Shown here in pieces: positions 26,438 to 35,113 of a stretch of 64,000 nucleotides of DNA. The notes under the pieces are model-generated. The model did not search any database. It worked only from the letters and a program-made list of their open reading frames with translations, and was not told where the DNA came from. The translations under genes were made by a program, and so were the position numbers. The stretch is from Candidatus Sumerlaea chitinivorans (lineage in GTDB: Bacteria; Sumerlaeota; Sumerlaeia; Sumerlaeales; Sumerlaeaceae): assembly GCA_003290465.1 (NCBI GenBank), contig CP030759.1:2678572-2742571 (forward strand). Direction: 5' to 3'. Position 1 is the first letter of the stretch. Each line of letters starts with the position of its first letter.

Positions 26438-26800
26438 ATGGCCAACAAAGTCGTCAACGCAGCGAAATGCCGGAAATGTGGCAAACTGACCTACCCGACG
26501 CACTTCTATTGCCCAGCGTGCGGAGCCACCGAGTTTGACGCCGTGCCAATCGAAGGCGAGGGGCGCCTCCTGACGTGGACGCGCTGCTACAACCTGTCGC
26601 TCGATTACGATGACCTGTTCATCGCATTGGGGATCGTCGAGATGGACATGGGGATTCGCGCTCTGGGGCAGTTGCGAATTGAGGAACCGCGGACGGGAAT
26701 GCGGGTGCGCGCAACTGTCGGGCCAGTGCGTGACGTCAACGGCCGCGACGTCTATGGGCTGATATTTGAGTCTGCCGAGCCGGTGGCTGCGGAAGCGTAA
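26438..26800 (+). CDS. DUF35 zinc-ribbon/OB-fold protein, partner of thiolase-like protein
   Basis: The product has a rubredoxin-like zinc ribbon (Cys11, Cys14, Cys25, Cys28) and then an OB-fold domain (GEGRLLTWTRCYNL, ALGIVEMDMGIRALGQL). DUF35 proteins form complexes with thiolases, HMG-CoA synthase or Ltp2-type aldolases and help bind CoA substrates. A GTG at 26426 overlaps the thiolase stop, but ATG 26438 with AAAGGGG upstream gives a cleaner N-terminus. It belongs with the thiolase-like gene directly before it. Confidence 0.88.
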   Translation: MANKVVNAAKCRKCGKLTYPTHFYCPACGATEFDAVPIEGEGRLLTWTRCYNLSLDYDDLFIALGIVEMDMGIRALGQLRIEEPRTGMRVRATVGPVRDVNGRDVYGLIFESAEPVAAEA

Positions 26801-26967
26801 GGCCGCTGCTCGGCATGAAAAGAACAGACGTGCTGGACACATGGGCCGCGTTCGGTACGTCCCCGGCGGGCCTTGGTCGGTGTCACATGCCGACTGGGGT
26901 CCGCCCCAAACGGGGACGCGTCCGGTGGCGCGGTGGGCTATGTGTTTGGCCGAGGAGGTAAGTCATC

Positions 26968-27825
26968 ATGCCCATTCAACGTTACGAACGCCCCACCACG
27001 CTCGATGGGGCGCTTGCCTTGCTCAGCGAAGCCGCCGAGAGCCCACCCGTTATCGTTGCAGGTGCCACCGATCTTGCTGTCGATGTTCGCCGAGGTCGTG
27101 ACGTTCCCTTTGTGGTGGACGTCAAACAAATTCCTGAGCTCAATGAGTATAAGTGGACGCCCGACGGCGCCCTTGTAATGGGGGCGTGTGTGACCATGAA
27201 GCACATCGGCGCTGATCCGCGCGTGCGAGAGCGCTATCCTGCCCTTGCTGCGGCAGCCGACGACGTCGGTTCCTACCAGATTCGTTGTCGGGCGACCATC
27301 GCCGGCAACCTTGGGAACGCCTCTCCGTGCGCCGACACCGCACCTCCGCTCCTTGTGCTTCAGGCTCGCCTACGTCTCCGCTCACGCTCAGGCGAACGCG
27401 AAGTCCCGCTCGAGAAGTTCTTCGTCCATGTAAAACGCACCACGATCCAGCCGGGGGAAATCATCACCCATGTGATCATTCCACCACAGCCGCCCGGCCT
27501 TCGGAACGTATTTCTAAAGATTAAGCGAGTGCGGGGCCACGATCTTGCGCTTGTCAATGCAGCTGGTGCCTTCGACCCCGTCGCCCGGGAGATCCGCCTC
27601 GCGGTAGGGGCCGCTGCCCCCACGCCGATTCTTGTGCGCGGGTTGGAGGGGATCTGCCCCGAAGGCGCATGCCCCGAAGAAGTCGGTGAGGCCTTGGCGG
27701 AGCGGGCTCTGGCCGCCATCAGCCCCATTGACGACGTGCGCGCCAGCGCAGAGTACCGCCGGGACATGGTGGCCACTATGTGCCGGCGCATTGCCGCCAT
27801 TTTACTCGAGCCGGACGCTCACTAA
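26968..27825 (+). CDS. Xanthine dehydrogenase family FAD-binding subunit
   Basis: This is the medium subunit (CoxM/CutM/XdhB type) of a molybdenum hydroxylase. The FAD-binding PCMH fold shows IVAGATDLAVDVRRG (about 29-43) and IAGNLGNASPCADTAPPLL (about 111-129), followed by the CO-dehydrogenase-flavoprotein C-terminal domain. It takes electrons from the FeS domains and passes them to an acceptor. GAGGAGG lies about 8 nt upstream of ATG 26968. It is separated by 36 nt from the fused FeS-Mo subunit, making a two-gene enzyme. Confidence 0.92.
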   Translation: MPIQRYERPTTLDGALALLSEAAESPPVIVAGATDLAVDVRRGRDVPFVVDVKQIPELNEYKWTPDGALVMGACVTMKHIGADPRVRERYPALAAAADDVGSYQIRCRATIAGNLGNASPCADTAPPLLVLQARLRLRSRSGEREVPLEKFFVHVKRTTIQPGEIITHVIIPPQPPGLRNVFLKIKRVRGHDLALVNAAGAFDPVAREIRLAVGAAAPTPILVRGLEGICPEGACPEEVGEALAERALAAISPIDDVRASAEYRRDMVATMCRRIAAILLEPDAH

Positions 27826-27861
27826 GGGAGCGCCCAATTCCATCAGGAAGGAGTTTCCACC

Positions 27862-30732
27862 ATGAACCGCGAAATTACACTCACCATCAACGGCGAAAAG
27901 GCAACGCTGAGTGTTCCGCCCCATCGGACGTTGCTTGAACTCATCCGGGGCGAGCTTCATCTGACGGGCACGAAGCTCGGCTGCGGCATCGGCGAGTGCG
28001 GTGCGTGCACCGTCATCATGAATGGCGAACCCGTCAATTCGTGCTTGGTGCTGGCTGCGGAAGCGGATGGCGCTGAGATCTGGACCATTGAAAGCGAAGC
28101 GCAGGGAGACACGCTTTCGGATCTACAACAGGCGTTTGTCGATTTCGGTGCGACCCAGTGCGGATTCTGCACGCCGGGCATGATCATGTCCGCTCGTGCC
28201 CTGCTCGAGCGCAACCCTTCGCCCACCCGCGAAGAAATCGCTGAAGCGATTGCCGGCAACTTGTGCCGCTGCACTGGCTACGAGCCAATCATTGAGGCCA
28301 TTGACGCCGTAGCCCGCGAGCGACGCAGTGGCGGCTATAAGCCGCGCACGCCAGCTCTTAAGCCCGGGGAGTACGTAGGCAGCGGCACACCCCGCGTGGA
28401 TGCCTTCGAGAAGGTTGCGGGCAGCGCCATTTACGTCCATGACATGGTGCTTCCCGGTATGCTCTATGCACGCATCAAAACGAGTCCGTATGCGGCTGCG
28501 CGCATCAAGGCCATCCACACAGAGAAAGCTGCTGCCATGCCGGGCGTGAAGGTGATTCTTACCGGCAAGGACTTACCCCCAGTGAAAGTGGGCCTTTACC
28601 TGCAGGACAAAGACATCCTCGTGCGTGAAGTGGTCCGTTTCCAAGGCGAGCCAGTAGTGGCGGTGGCCGCAGAAACCGAAGACATTGCGCGCGCGGCGTG
28701 TGACGCGATCGAAGTCGAGTACGAGCCCCTCGAGCCCGTGATGGATGTGGAAAAAGCCTTCGAAGAACGCGAACGGCTTGTCCACCCGGATCTGGGGAGT
28801 TACTCGTACATGAAAGGCGTCTTTTTCCCGCAACCCGGGACGAATATCGCTCATCATCAGAAAATCCGGAAAGGGAACATTGACGATGGGTTCGCCCATG
28901 CCGATGTGGTGACGGAATATGAGTTCTGGAACCCACCCGTTCAGCACGTCGCGATGGAGACGCATACGTCAATTGTACAGGCAAAACCCGAGGGGAAAGT
29001 GGACATTATCTCCTCTGCCCAATCGCCCTATGCGGTGCGAAACCTTTTTGCCCATGCGTTCGGGATCCCGCACGCCAACATTCGCGTGCGTGTGCCGTAC
29101 GTAGGCGGCGGGTTCGGCGGCAAAGCCGGAATCCATCTCGAACCGCTACTCTATTGCTTGTCGAAAGCAGCAAAGGGGCGGCCGGTGAAGCTCACCTGCA
29201 CGCGCGAAGAAGAATTCAACACGATGCCTTCGCGCCAAGGTCTGAAGAGCGTCGTGAAAACAGGCGTCACTCGCGACGGCAAGATCGTTGCTCTCAAGGT
29301 GCGCTACCTGTGGGATGCCGGTGCCTATGCCGATTACGGCGTTAACATTGGGCGAGCCGCGGCCTACTCGGGTGCGGGCCCGTACCACATCCCCAATTGC
29401 TGGATTGATTCGTTCGTGGTCTACACCAACAAGGTGTTTGGCACTGCCTACCGCGGCTTTGGCCACTTGGAAGTCCTCTGGGCAATCGAACGCAATATGG
29501 ACCTCGTGGCGAAGCAGCTTGGCATGGACCCGTTTGAGTTCCGCATGAAGAACGTGCTGCGGGTCGGCGACACCACGATCACCGGCGAAAAAATCACGCA
29601 TCACCACGGCCGACCAGACAAATGCCTCGAGATCGTTGCCCGCGAGATTGGCTGGGAGAATCGCCATCAGCAGCCCAAACAAGTGGCGCCGAACAAACTG
29701 CGCGGCTTTGGCCTCGCCTTGCTGCACAAGGCACCCGCCATGCCCACCTTCACTTCGTGCTCGGCCATCATCAAATTTAATGAGGATGGCTCGGTGAACG
29801 TGCTGGTGAGCGGCGTGGACTATGGTCAGGGCACCTACACCGCTCTCGCCCAGATTGCTGCGGATGAGCTCAAGATTCCGATCGAAAAGGTCCGCATCTC
29901 GTGGGATTGCGACACCGACTACACTCCCTACGATTGGCAGACCGTGGCAAGCCGCTTTACCGTGATGGGCGGAAATGCCGTCATTCAGGCAGCGCGCGAC
30001 TGCCTGAACCAGATGAAGAACATTGCCTCGCAAGTGTTGCGTGTTCCGCCCGATCAGCTCGAATGTGCGGATGAGAAGGTCTATTTCCGCGGCAATCCCG
30101 ATATGGCAATCCCGTACCGCCAGCTTGCCATCGGCTACGTGTATCCGAACGGCAACGCCATCGGTGGGCCAGTGATCGGGCATGGGCGCTACATTGCAGT
30201 TGGCCTGACGAACCTCGACCCCGAAACTGGCCAAGGGCTTCCCGCGCTTGACTGGACCTATGGGGCCCATGCTGCGGAAATCGAAGTGGATATCGAGACT
30301 GGTGAAATCGAGGTCCTACGCCTGATCTCCGCATTCGACGCCGGCAAAGTGATCAACGAGCAACAGTGCAAGAGCCAGATTGTTGGCGGTGTCGTCCAAG
30401 GGCTTGGCTCCGCCATGAGCGAGAAATTTATCTTCAACGAGCATGGCCAATTCCGCAACGCAACCTTCACGGATTACAAAATTCCGACAGCGCGAGACAT
30501 CCCGCGGGAAATGAAGTCGTTCCTCGTGGAGACTCCTGACGCGCAAGGGCCCTACGGGGCGCGGGGAATCGCCGAACATCCTATGGTGTCCATCCCAAGC
30601 GTGATTGGGAATGCAATTGCCGACGCCACCGGTGTCGAAATGTTCGAATTCCCGTTCTTACCCGAAACGGTATACCTTGCGCTGAAGCGAGCGGGGGTTA
30701 CCCCTAAGCCCACCGCAGGGGTCACAGCATGA
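27862..30732 (+). CDS. Fused 2Fe-2S/molybdopterin subunit of xanthine-dehydrogenase-family enzyme
   Basis: A 956-residue fusion of the small and large molybdenum hydroxylase subunits. Residues 1-160 carry a plant-type [2Fe-2S] site (Cys41, 46, 49, 61) and the helical [2Fe-2S] site (Cys100, 103, 135, 137). From about residue 175 comes the aldehyde oxidase/xanthine dehydrogenase domain, with PYVGGGFGGKAG, TAYRGFGHLE, the substrate-gate region and the catalytic Glu in GARGIAEH near the C-terminus. It hydroxylates an aromatic or aldehyde carbon using water. AAGGAGT sits upstream of ATG 27882 is not needed; the ATG at 27862 is preceded by AGGAAGGAG. Neighbouring FdrA/DUF1116 genes suggest a purine- or ureide-like substrate, but related enzymes also act on nicotinate, CO and quinoline. 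Confidence 0.93.
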   Translation: MNREITLTINGEKATLSVPPHRTLLELIRGELHLTGTKLGCGIGECGACTVIMNGEPVNSCLVLAAEADGAEIWTIESEAQGDTLSDLQQAFVDFGATQCGFCTPGMIMSARALLERNPSPTREEIAEAIAGNLCRCTGYEPIIEAIDAVARERRSGGYKPRTPALKPGEYVGSGTPRVDAFEKVAGSAIYVHDMVLPGMLYARIKTSPYAAARIKAIHTEKAAAMPGVKVILTGKDLPPVKVGLYLQDKDILVREVVRFQGEPVVAVAAETEDIARAACDAIEVEYEPLEPVMDVEKAFEERERLVHPDLGSYSYMKGVFFPQPGTNIAHHQKIRKGNIDDGFAHADVVTEYEFWNPPVQHVAMETHTSIVQAKPEGKVDIISSAQSPYAVRNLFAHAFGIPHANIRVRVPYVGGGFGGKAGIHLEPLLYCLSKAAKGRPVKLTCTREEEFNTMPSRQGLKSVVKTGVTRDGKIVALKVRYLWDAGAYADYGVNIGRAAAYSGAGPYHIPNCWIDSFVVYTNKVFGTAYRGFGHLEVLWAIERNMDLVAKQLGMDPFEFRMKNVLRVGDTTITGEKITHHHGRPDKCLEIVAREIGWENRHQQPKQVAPNKLRGFGLALLHKAPAMPTFTSCSAIIKFNEDGSVNVLVSGVDYGQGTYTALAQIAADELKIPIEKVRISWDCDTDYTPYDWQTVASRFTVMGGNAVIQAARDCLNQMKNIASQVLRVPPDQLECADEKVYFRGNPDMAIPYRQLAIGYVYPNGNAIGGPVIGHGRYIAVGLTNLDPETGQGLPALDWTYGAHAAEIEVDIETGEIEVLRLISAFDAGKVINEQQCKSQIVGGVVQGLGSAMSEKFIFNEHGQFRNATFTDYKIPTARDIPREMKSFLVETPDAQGPYGARGIAEHPMVSIPSVIGNAIADATGVEMFEFPFLPETVYLALKRAGVTPKPTAGVTA

Positions 30733-30742
30733 CATCATGGCA

Positions 30743-30777
30743 GGTGGGTCTCAGCCAAGCGTTGGCTGGGACCCACC
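30743..30777 (+). terminator. Strong hairpin between molybdenum hydroxylase and fdrA
   Basis: GGTGGGTCTCAGCCAA (30743-30758) pairs with 30762-30777 over 16 positions with a single G-U wobble and a GCG loop. No T run follows on either strand, so this is not a standard intrinsic terminator. It could be an attenuator, an RNA-stability element or a partial operon boundary that lowers expression of fdrA onward. Confidence 0.5.
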
Positions 30778-30895
30778 ACGCGCGGGGCTGACACCATCAC
30801 GATCCGAACCCCCTTCCATCTTGCGACTCAGCCCGCGAATTAGGCAAGTTTCACCGCTTTGTGCGGCAGTTTGTTAGAAAGAGGGGAGATCGCCG

Positions 30896-32509
30896 TTGAA
30901 GGAAACTTCAGGAAAGCCGGTTGCGCCCCAATGGGATCAAAGCGCAGCCCCTGCAGCCAGCCGCGGACAGGTCCGGGTGCGGCGGGGCGAATACTTTGAT
31001 TCTGTTCTCCTGATGCGTATCTCTCGGTCGCTCAAACAACTGGAGGGCGTGGAGGATGCCGTCGTGGCGATGGGAACCCCCCAGAACAAAGCACTCCTTG
31101 CCGAGCAGGGTTTTGCGGGGCCCGACCTCGATTCGGCAACGCCCAATGATTTGATCATCGCGGTCCGCGGAGCGGAGATCCCCGACGCCATCATTGATCA
31201 GGAGATTCGCAACATCGTTCAGCCCGAACCTGAAGGGACACGGTCTCGCCCGCGTCCGCGCTCGCTGGCAGCCGCCCTCTGCGAAATGCCCGATGCGAAC
31301 ATGGCGGTGATTTCCGTCCCCGGCCTTTACGCAGCCCGAGAGGCGCGTCAAGCGTTGCGCCGGGGACTTCATGTGATGCTGTTCTCCGACAACGTCTCGG
31401 TCGCCGATGAGATTGCCTTGAAGCGCGAGGCCCTTGAGCGCGGCCTCCTACTCATGGGCCCCGACTGCGGTACAGCGATCATCAATGGCATGCCGCTGGG
31501 TTTTGCAAATGCAGTGCGGCGTGGTCCCATCGGGATCGTGGGTGCCGCCGGAACAGGGATTCAGGAAGTCTCGTCGTGTATCCATCGGTTGGGTGGTGGA
31601 ATTTCCCAAGCGATTGGGACTGGGGGGCGAGACCTGTCGGACGAGGTAGGTGCGGCGACCATGCGCGTGGGCATCGCAGCCCTCAGTGCGGACCCATCCA
31701 CGCAAGTCCTTGTTGTCATTTCCAAAACCCCCTCGCCTGTGGTCGCCTCGAATGTGATCCAAGCCCTCGCGGACGCCAGCAAACCGGCTGTTGTACATTT
31801 TGTTGGCTACGATCCTGCTCAGGCAGGAAAGCTGCCCCCGAATGTTCGGTTTGCGGATTCGCTCGCAGGAACAGCGGAGCTGGCCTGTCAGCTCGCGGGC
31901 ATTGCGGTAGCGGGGCCCACCGAAAGCTGGCCGGCGCAGGCATTGGCCCGGTCCTTAGCCGAGCGGCTTTCCCCCGATGCGTGCCTTCGCGGTCTATTCT
32001 GCGGCGGCACCACGGGTCAGGAAGCCCTCGCGATTCTCAGCCGCGCTGGCATAGCCGTGCGCTCGAATCTCCACAAGCACGGTGAACTTCGCATCGTGGG
32101 CACGGAAGTTGTCTCAGGACACGTATTGCTCGATCTCGGCGCAGACGAGTTCACGGTTGGACGTCCCCACCCCATGATCGAGCCTGTTTTGCGCAATGAG
32201 CGCCTTCGTGAGGAAATGCAAGACCCAAGCGTCGGCATTTTGCTATTTGATTGTGTGCTTGGTTACAGTGCGCACCCGGATCCCGCTGGCCTTCTTGCGG
32301 AAGCCGTCTTGGAAGCCAAGGAAACCGCAGCTCGGCGCGGCCGCGAGGTGATCGCGATCGCCTCTGTCACAGGCACCGACGAAGACCCCCAGCCAGCCGT
32401 CTTCCAGAAACGAGAATTGGAGCAAGCTGGCATTACGGTGGCACCGGATAATCGCCACGCGGCCCAACTGGCCGCAATGGTTCTCAAGAACTTAGCAGCG
32501 AGGGCATAA
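30896..32509 (+). CDS. fdrA: FdrA-family protein (AllF-like oxamate carbamoyltransferase component)
   Basis: FdrA proteins resemble succinyl-CoA synthetase alpha/beta folds. The 537-residue product has the CoA-ligase-like regions MGPDCGTAIINGMPLGFA and GIVGAAGTGIQEVSS, and a C-terminal half with LRGLFCGGTTGQEAL. In E. coli, FdrA with a DUF1116 and a DUF2877 protein has been linked to oxamate carbamoyltransferase (AllFGH), which turns oxalurate and phosphate into oxamate and carbamoyl phosphate. All three families are in this cluster. The start is a TTG at 30896, supported by GAGGGGAG 7 nt upstream; no better ATG is present. Function is inferred from family and context. Confidence 0.88.
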   Translation: MKETSGKPVAPQWDQSAAPAASRGQVRVRRGEYFDSVLLMRISRSLKQLEGVEDAVVAMGTPQNKALLAEQGFAGPDLDSATPNDLIIAVRGAEIPDAIIDQEIRNIVQPEPEGTRSRPRPRSLAAALCEMPDANMAVISVPGLYAAREARQALRRGLHVMLFSDNVSVADEIALKREALERGLLLMGPDCGTAIINGMPLGFANAVRRGPIGIVGAAGTGIQEVSSCIHRLGGGISQAIGTGGRDLSDEVGAATMRVGIAALSADPSTQVLVVISKTPSPVVASNVIQALADASKPAVVHFVGYDPAQAGKLPPNVRFADSLAGTAELACQLAGIAVAGPTESWPAQALARSLAERLSPDACLRGLFCGGTTGQEALAILSRAGIAVRSNLHKHGELRIVGTEVVSGHVLLDLGADEFTVGRPHPMIEPVLRNERLREEMQDPSVGILLFDCVLGYSAHPDPAGLLAEAVLEAKETAARRGREVIAIASVTGTDEDPQPAVFQKRELEQAGITVAPDNRHAAQLAAMVLKNLAARA

Positions 32510-32575
32510 CACGTGACTGCACAAACCATCCGCTACGCAAGCACCCAAGGAAATGTCATTTCGCGGTGAGAAGAG

Positions 32576-34036
32576 ATGAACGTCGAAAACATCCTGAAAC
32601 TGTTTGGGCAAGGTCGTGAGGGGGACGCCCCTCTGCGCGTCATTAATCTGGGGCTGAGTATTTTCGCAGAAAATCTTGAGCGGGCCGGGGCACGCGTTGT
32701 GCATACGGATTGGCGTGCAGAAGCGGGGGGAAAGCTCGAGCTCATCGAAGCCCTCGATGCGTTGCGCGATCCTGCGGGAGAATTGCGCGCGGACATCGTC
32801 GCTGCAAACGAAGAAGCGGTGTCGCGCATCCTGCGCGGAAAGCCGGTGATCGTCGGAATCGGTCGTGCTCTCGAGGTGATCCCGGGCATGCACCAGAAGC
32901 TGTTGCTCCACGCAGGGCCACCCGTGACGTGGGAGCGCATGTGTGGTCCGATGCGTGGCGCAGTGATGGGAGCGCTCATGTACGAGGGGCTAGCAAAATC
33001 CCCAGAGGAAGCGGCCCGGCTTGCAGCAAGTGGCGAAATTGAGTTTGCGCCGTGCCACCATCATCAAGCGGTGGGACCCATGGCAGGGATCGTGAGTGCC
33101 TCGATGCCGGTGTGGATCCTCCGCAACGAAACGTTCGGCAACCTCGCCTTCTCAACGCTCAACGAGGGGCTCGGCAAAGTCCTGCGTTACGGCGCTTACA
33201 GTGATGAGGTCTTGAGGCGACTCAAGTGGATGGAGGAGGTGCTTGCCCCAATCCTTGCAAAAGCGCTCGAACTCCACGGCCCAGTGGATATGCAGGCGCT
33301 AATCGCCCAAGCGCTGCAGATGGGCGACGAAGGGCACAATCGCAATCGCGCCGCCACCAGTTTGCTCATTCGTACCCTTGCTCCCCACATAGTTCACGTG
33401 CAGGCGTCTGTCAGCGATGTTGCGGAGGTTTTCCGCTTTCTCGATAGCAACGACCACTTCTTTCTCAATCTCAGCATGGCCGCGTGCAAGAGTCTCCTCG
33501 ACCCGACGCTTGGGATTGAGAAGAGCACCGTTGTTTCCACGATGGCCCGCAACGGCACGGAATTCGGCATCCGTGTGGCAGGGCTCGGCGAGCAGTGGTT
33601 TACAGCGCCAGCCCCGAAAGTGGAGGGTCTCTACTTACCGGGTTTCAGCGAAGCCGACGCGGCGCCCGATATCGGAGATTCGGTGATCACGGAGACAGCC
33701 GGCATTGGCGGTTTCGCGATGGCGGCTGCCCCAGCCATTGTCCAGTTTGTTGGGGGAACCGCGGCCCAAGCCCTCACCTTTACCCAACGAATGTATGAAA
33801 TCACCGTTGCGGAAAACCCGCTCTGGCGCATCCCTGCCCTTGATTTCCGCGGGACGCCTACGGGCATCGAGCTGACCCGTGTCGTGGCCAGTGGGATCGT
33901 TCCCGTCGTCAATACTGGCATTGCCCATCGCGAGCCCGGCATCGGAATGGTGGGGGCCGGCCTCGTGAAACCCCCGATGGAGTGCTTCGAGCAGGCGCTC
34001 CTTGCTTTTGCGCGCAAGTATCAATCCAACAATTAA
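32576..34036 (+). CDS. DUF1116 protein (YlbE/AllG-like)
   Basis: A 486-residue DUF1116 protein. Family landmarks include GMHQKLLLHAGPPVTWERMCGPMRGA, CHHHQAVGPMAGI with adjacent His residues, GDEGHNRNRAA, and the C-terminal TGIAHREPGIGMVGAGLVKPPM. In E. coli the corresponding protein is a component of the oxamate carbamoyltransferase complex with FdrA and a DUF2877 protein. It lies 66 nt after fdrA and 17 nt before the cyclase-family gene, with AGAAGAG just upstream of ATG 32576. It is probably cytoplasmic. Confidence 0.88.
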   Translation: MNVENILKLFGQGREGDAPLRVINLGLSIFAENLERAGARVVHTDWRAEAGGKLELIEALDALRDPAGELRADIVAANEEAVSRILRGKPVIVGIGRALEVIPGMHQKLLLHAGPPVTWERMCGPMRGAVMGALMYEGLAKSPEEAARLAASGEIEFAPCHHHQAVGPMAGIVSASMPVWILRNETFGNLAFSTLNEGLGKVLRYGAYSDEVLRRLKWMEEVLAPILAKALELHGPVDMQALIAQALQMGDEGHNRNRAATSLLIRTLAPHIVHVQASVSDVAEVFRFLDSNDHFFLNLSMAACKSLLDPTLGIEKSTVVSTMARNGTEFGIRVAGLGEQWFTAPAPKVEGLYLPGFSEADAAPDIGDSVITETAGIGGFAMAAAPAIVQFVGGTAAQALTFTQRMYEITVAENPLWRIPALDFRGTPTGIELTRVVASGIVPVVNTGIAHREPGIGMVGAGLVKPPMECFEQALLAFARKYQSNN

Positions 34037-34053
34037 ACCTTTGGAGGTAACCG

Positions 34054-34947
34054 ATGAAACTAATTGATCTCACGATTCCGTTGGGAATTGCCACGCCGGC
34101 GTGGCCAACCTACGAGCCGCTGCAGGTGAAGTACTTTAAGCGTCTCGCGCCGAACGGTGCAAACGGACAGCTCCTCACCCATTCCAATCACTTGGGAACC
34201 CATCTCGACGGCGAGATTCACTTTTATACGCCGGGACGCGACATTGCCTCGCTCCCACTGGATTTCCTCGTGAGCGACGGTGTGATTGTGGACCTTTCCG
34301 ACGCGGTAGATGCCTACGAAATCTACACATCGAAAATGGTCGAGGAACGCGTCGAGGTCCGCGAGGGCGACATCCTGATCATTCACACCGGATTCCATCA
34401 CTACGGGTGGGACCAGCCCACGGCCGACGAGGTGGCGTACATGGTCAAGCACCCCGGTCCGGACCGTGAGTTCGCTGAGTGGGCGAAGCGCAAAAAGATC
34501 AAATGGATCGGCGTGGATTGCGGTAGCGCCGATCACCCGATGAACACCATCATCCGCCAGTGGATGCCACGGCAAGCCCGAGAGGCGGACAAGGTATTCC
34601 GTGAGAAATACGGTAAGTCGCTCGAAGAAGTGTTCGACGACTCAAAGTACCAGCTCATGCACCTTGAGATGTTCAACCATGGGATTATCCATGCGGAATG
34701 CCTCGGCGGTGACATTGACCTCTTGCTCAACCAGCGATGCAAAATCGGCTGCTTCCCGTGGCGTTTCGTGGATGGCGAGGCGTCCATCGCACGCATTGTC
34801 GCCTTCGTCGAGGACGACCGCTACGAAGAACTCATGAAGGTGAAGGCGAAGTGCCAACTGACGAAGTTCGGGGACATCGCAGGGGCCTTCCACCCAGAGC
34901 TTCACGGCAATGGCCGCGGGGGCAAACAGTGTTTCCCAAAGAAGTAG
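34054..34947 (+). CDS. Cyclase-family (kynurenine-formamidase-like) metal hydrolase
   Basis: Cyclase-family enzymes are metal-dependent hydrolases of amides or lactams, such as isatin hydrolase and bacterial kynurenine formamidase. The signature HLGTHLDGEIH (His46, His50, Asp52, His56) supplies the metal ligands, and WIGVDCGSADHP carries the second active-site patch. At 297 residues it is longer than typical members (about 210-260), with an extra C-terminal segment from about residue 235. GGAGG lies 7 nt before ATG 34054. Inside a molybdenum-hydroxylase/FdrA cluster, a ring-opening or deformylating step on a hydroxylated heterocycle is plausible but unproven. Confidence 0.85.
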   Translation: MKLIDLTIPLGIATPAWPTYEPLQVKYFKRLAPNGANGQLLTHSNHLGTHLDGEIHFYTPGRDIASLPLDFLVSDGVIVDLSDAVDAYEIYTSKMVEERVEVREGDILIIHTGFHHYGWDQPTADEVAYMVKHPGPDREFAEWAKRKKIKWIGVDCGSADHPMNTIIRQWMPRQAREADKVFREKYGKSLEEVFDDSKYQLMHLEMFNHGIIHAECLGGDIDLLLNQRCKIGCFPWRFVDGEASIARIVAFVEDDRYEELMKVKAKCQLTKFGDIAGAFHPELHGNGRGGKQCFPKK

Positions 34948-35113
34948 TTCCCGAGTAGCGCGTGGGGTGGCCACAAATTCGATTGAGTGCTGCGTTTCGC
35001 GTGGGGCTATTTCCAGCGTAGGGTTAAGACTCTGAGCCGCGTCCACTTGCCCAAAGACCGTGGGAAAGCGTGAGAAGCCGCTCAGATGCTCTCTATAGCC
35101 CGAAGGCAATTTC

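Noticed and set aside
29146-30270. 374-residue open frame antisense to the fused molybdenum hydroxylase subunit
   Set aside because: No ribosome binding site or family character. The plus strand carries an unbroken conserved enzyme here.
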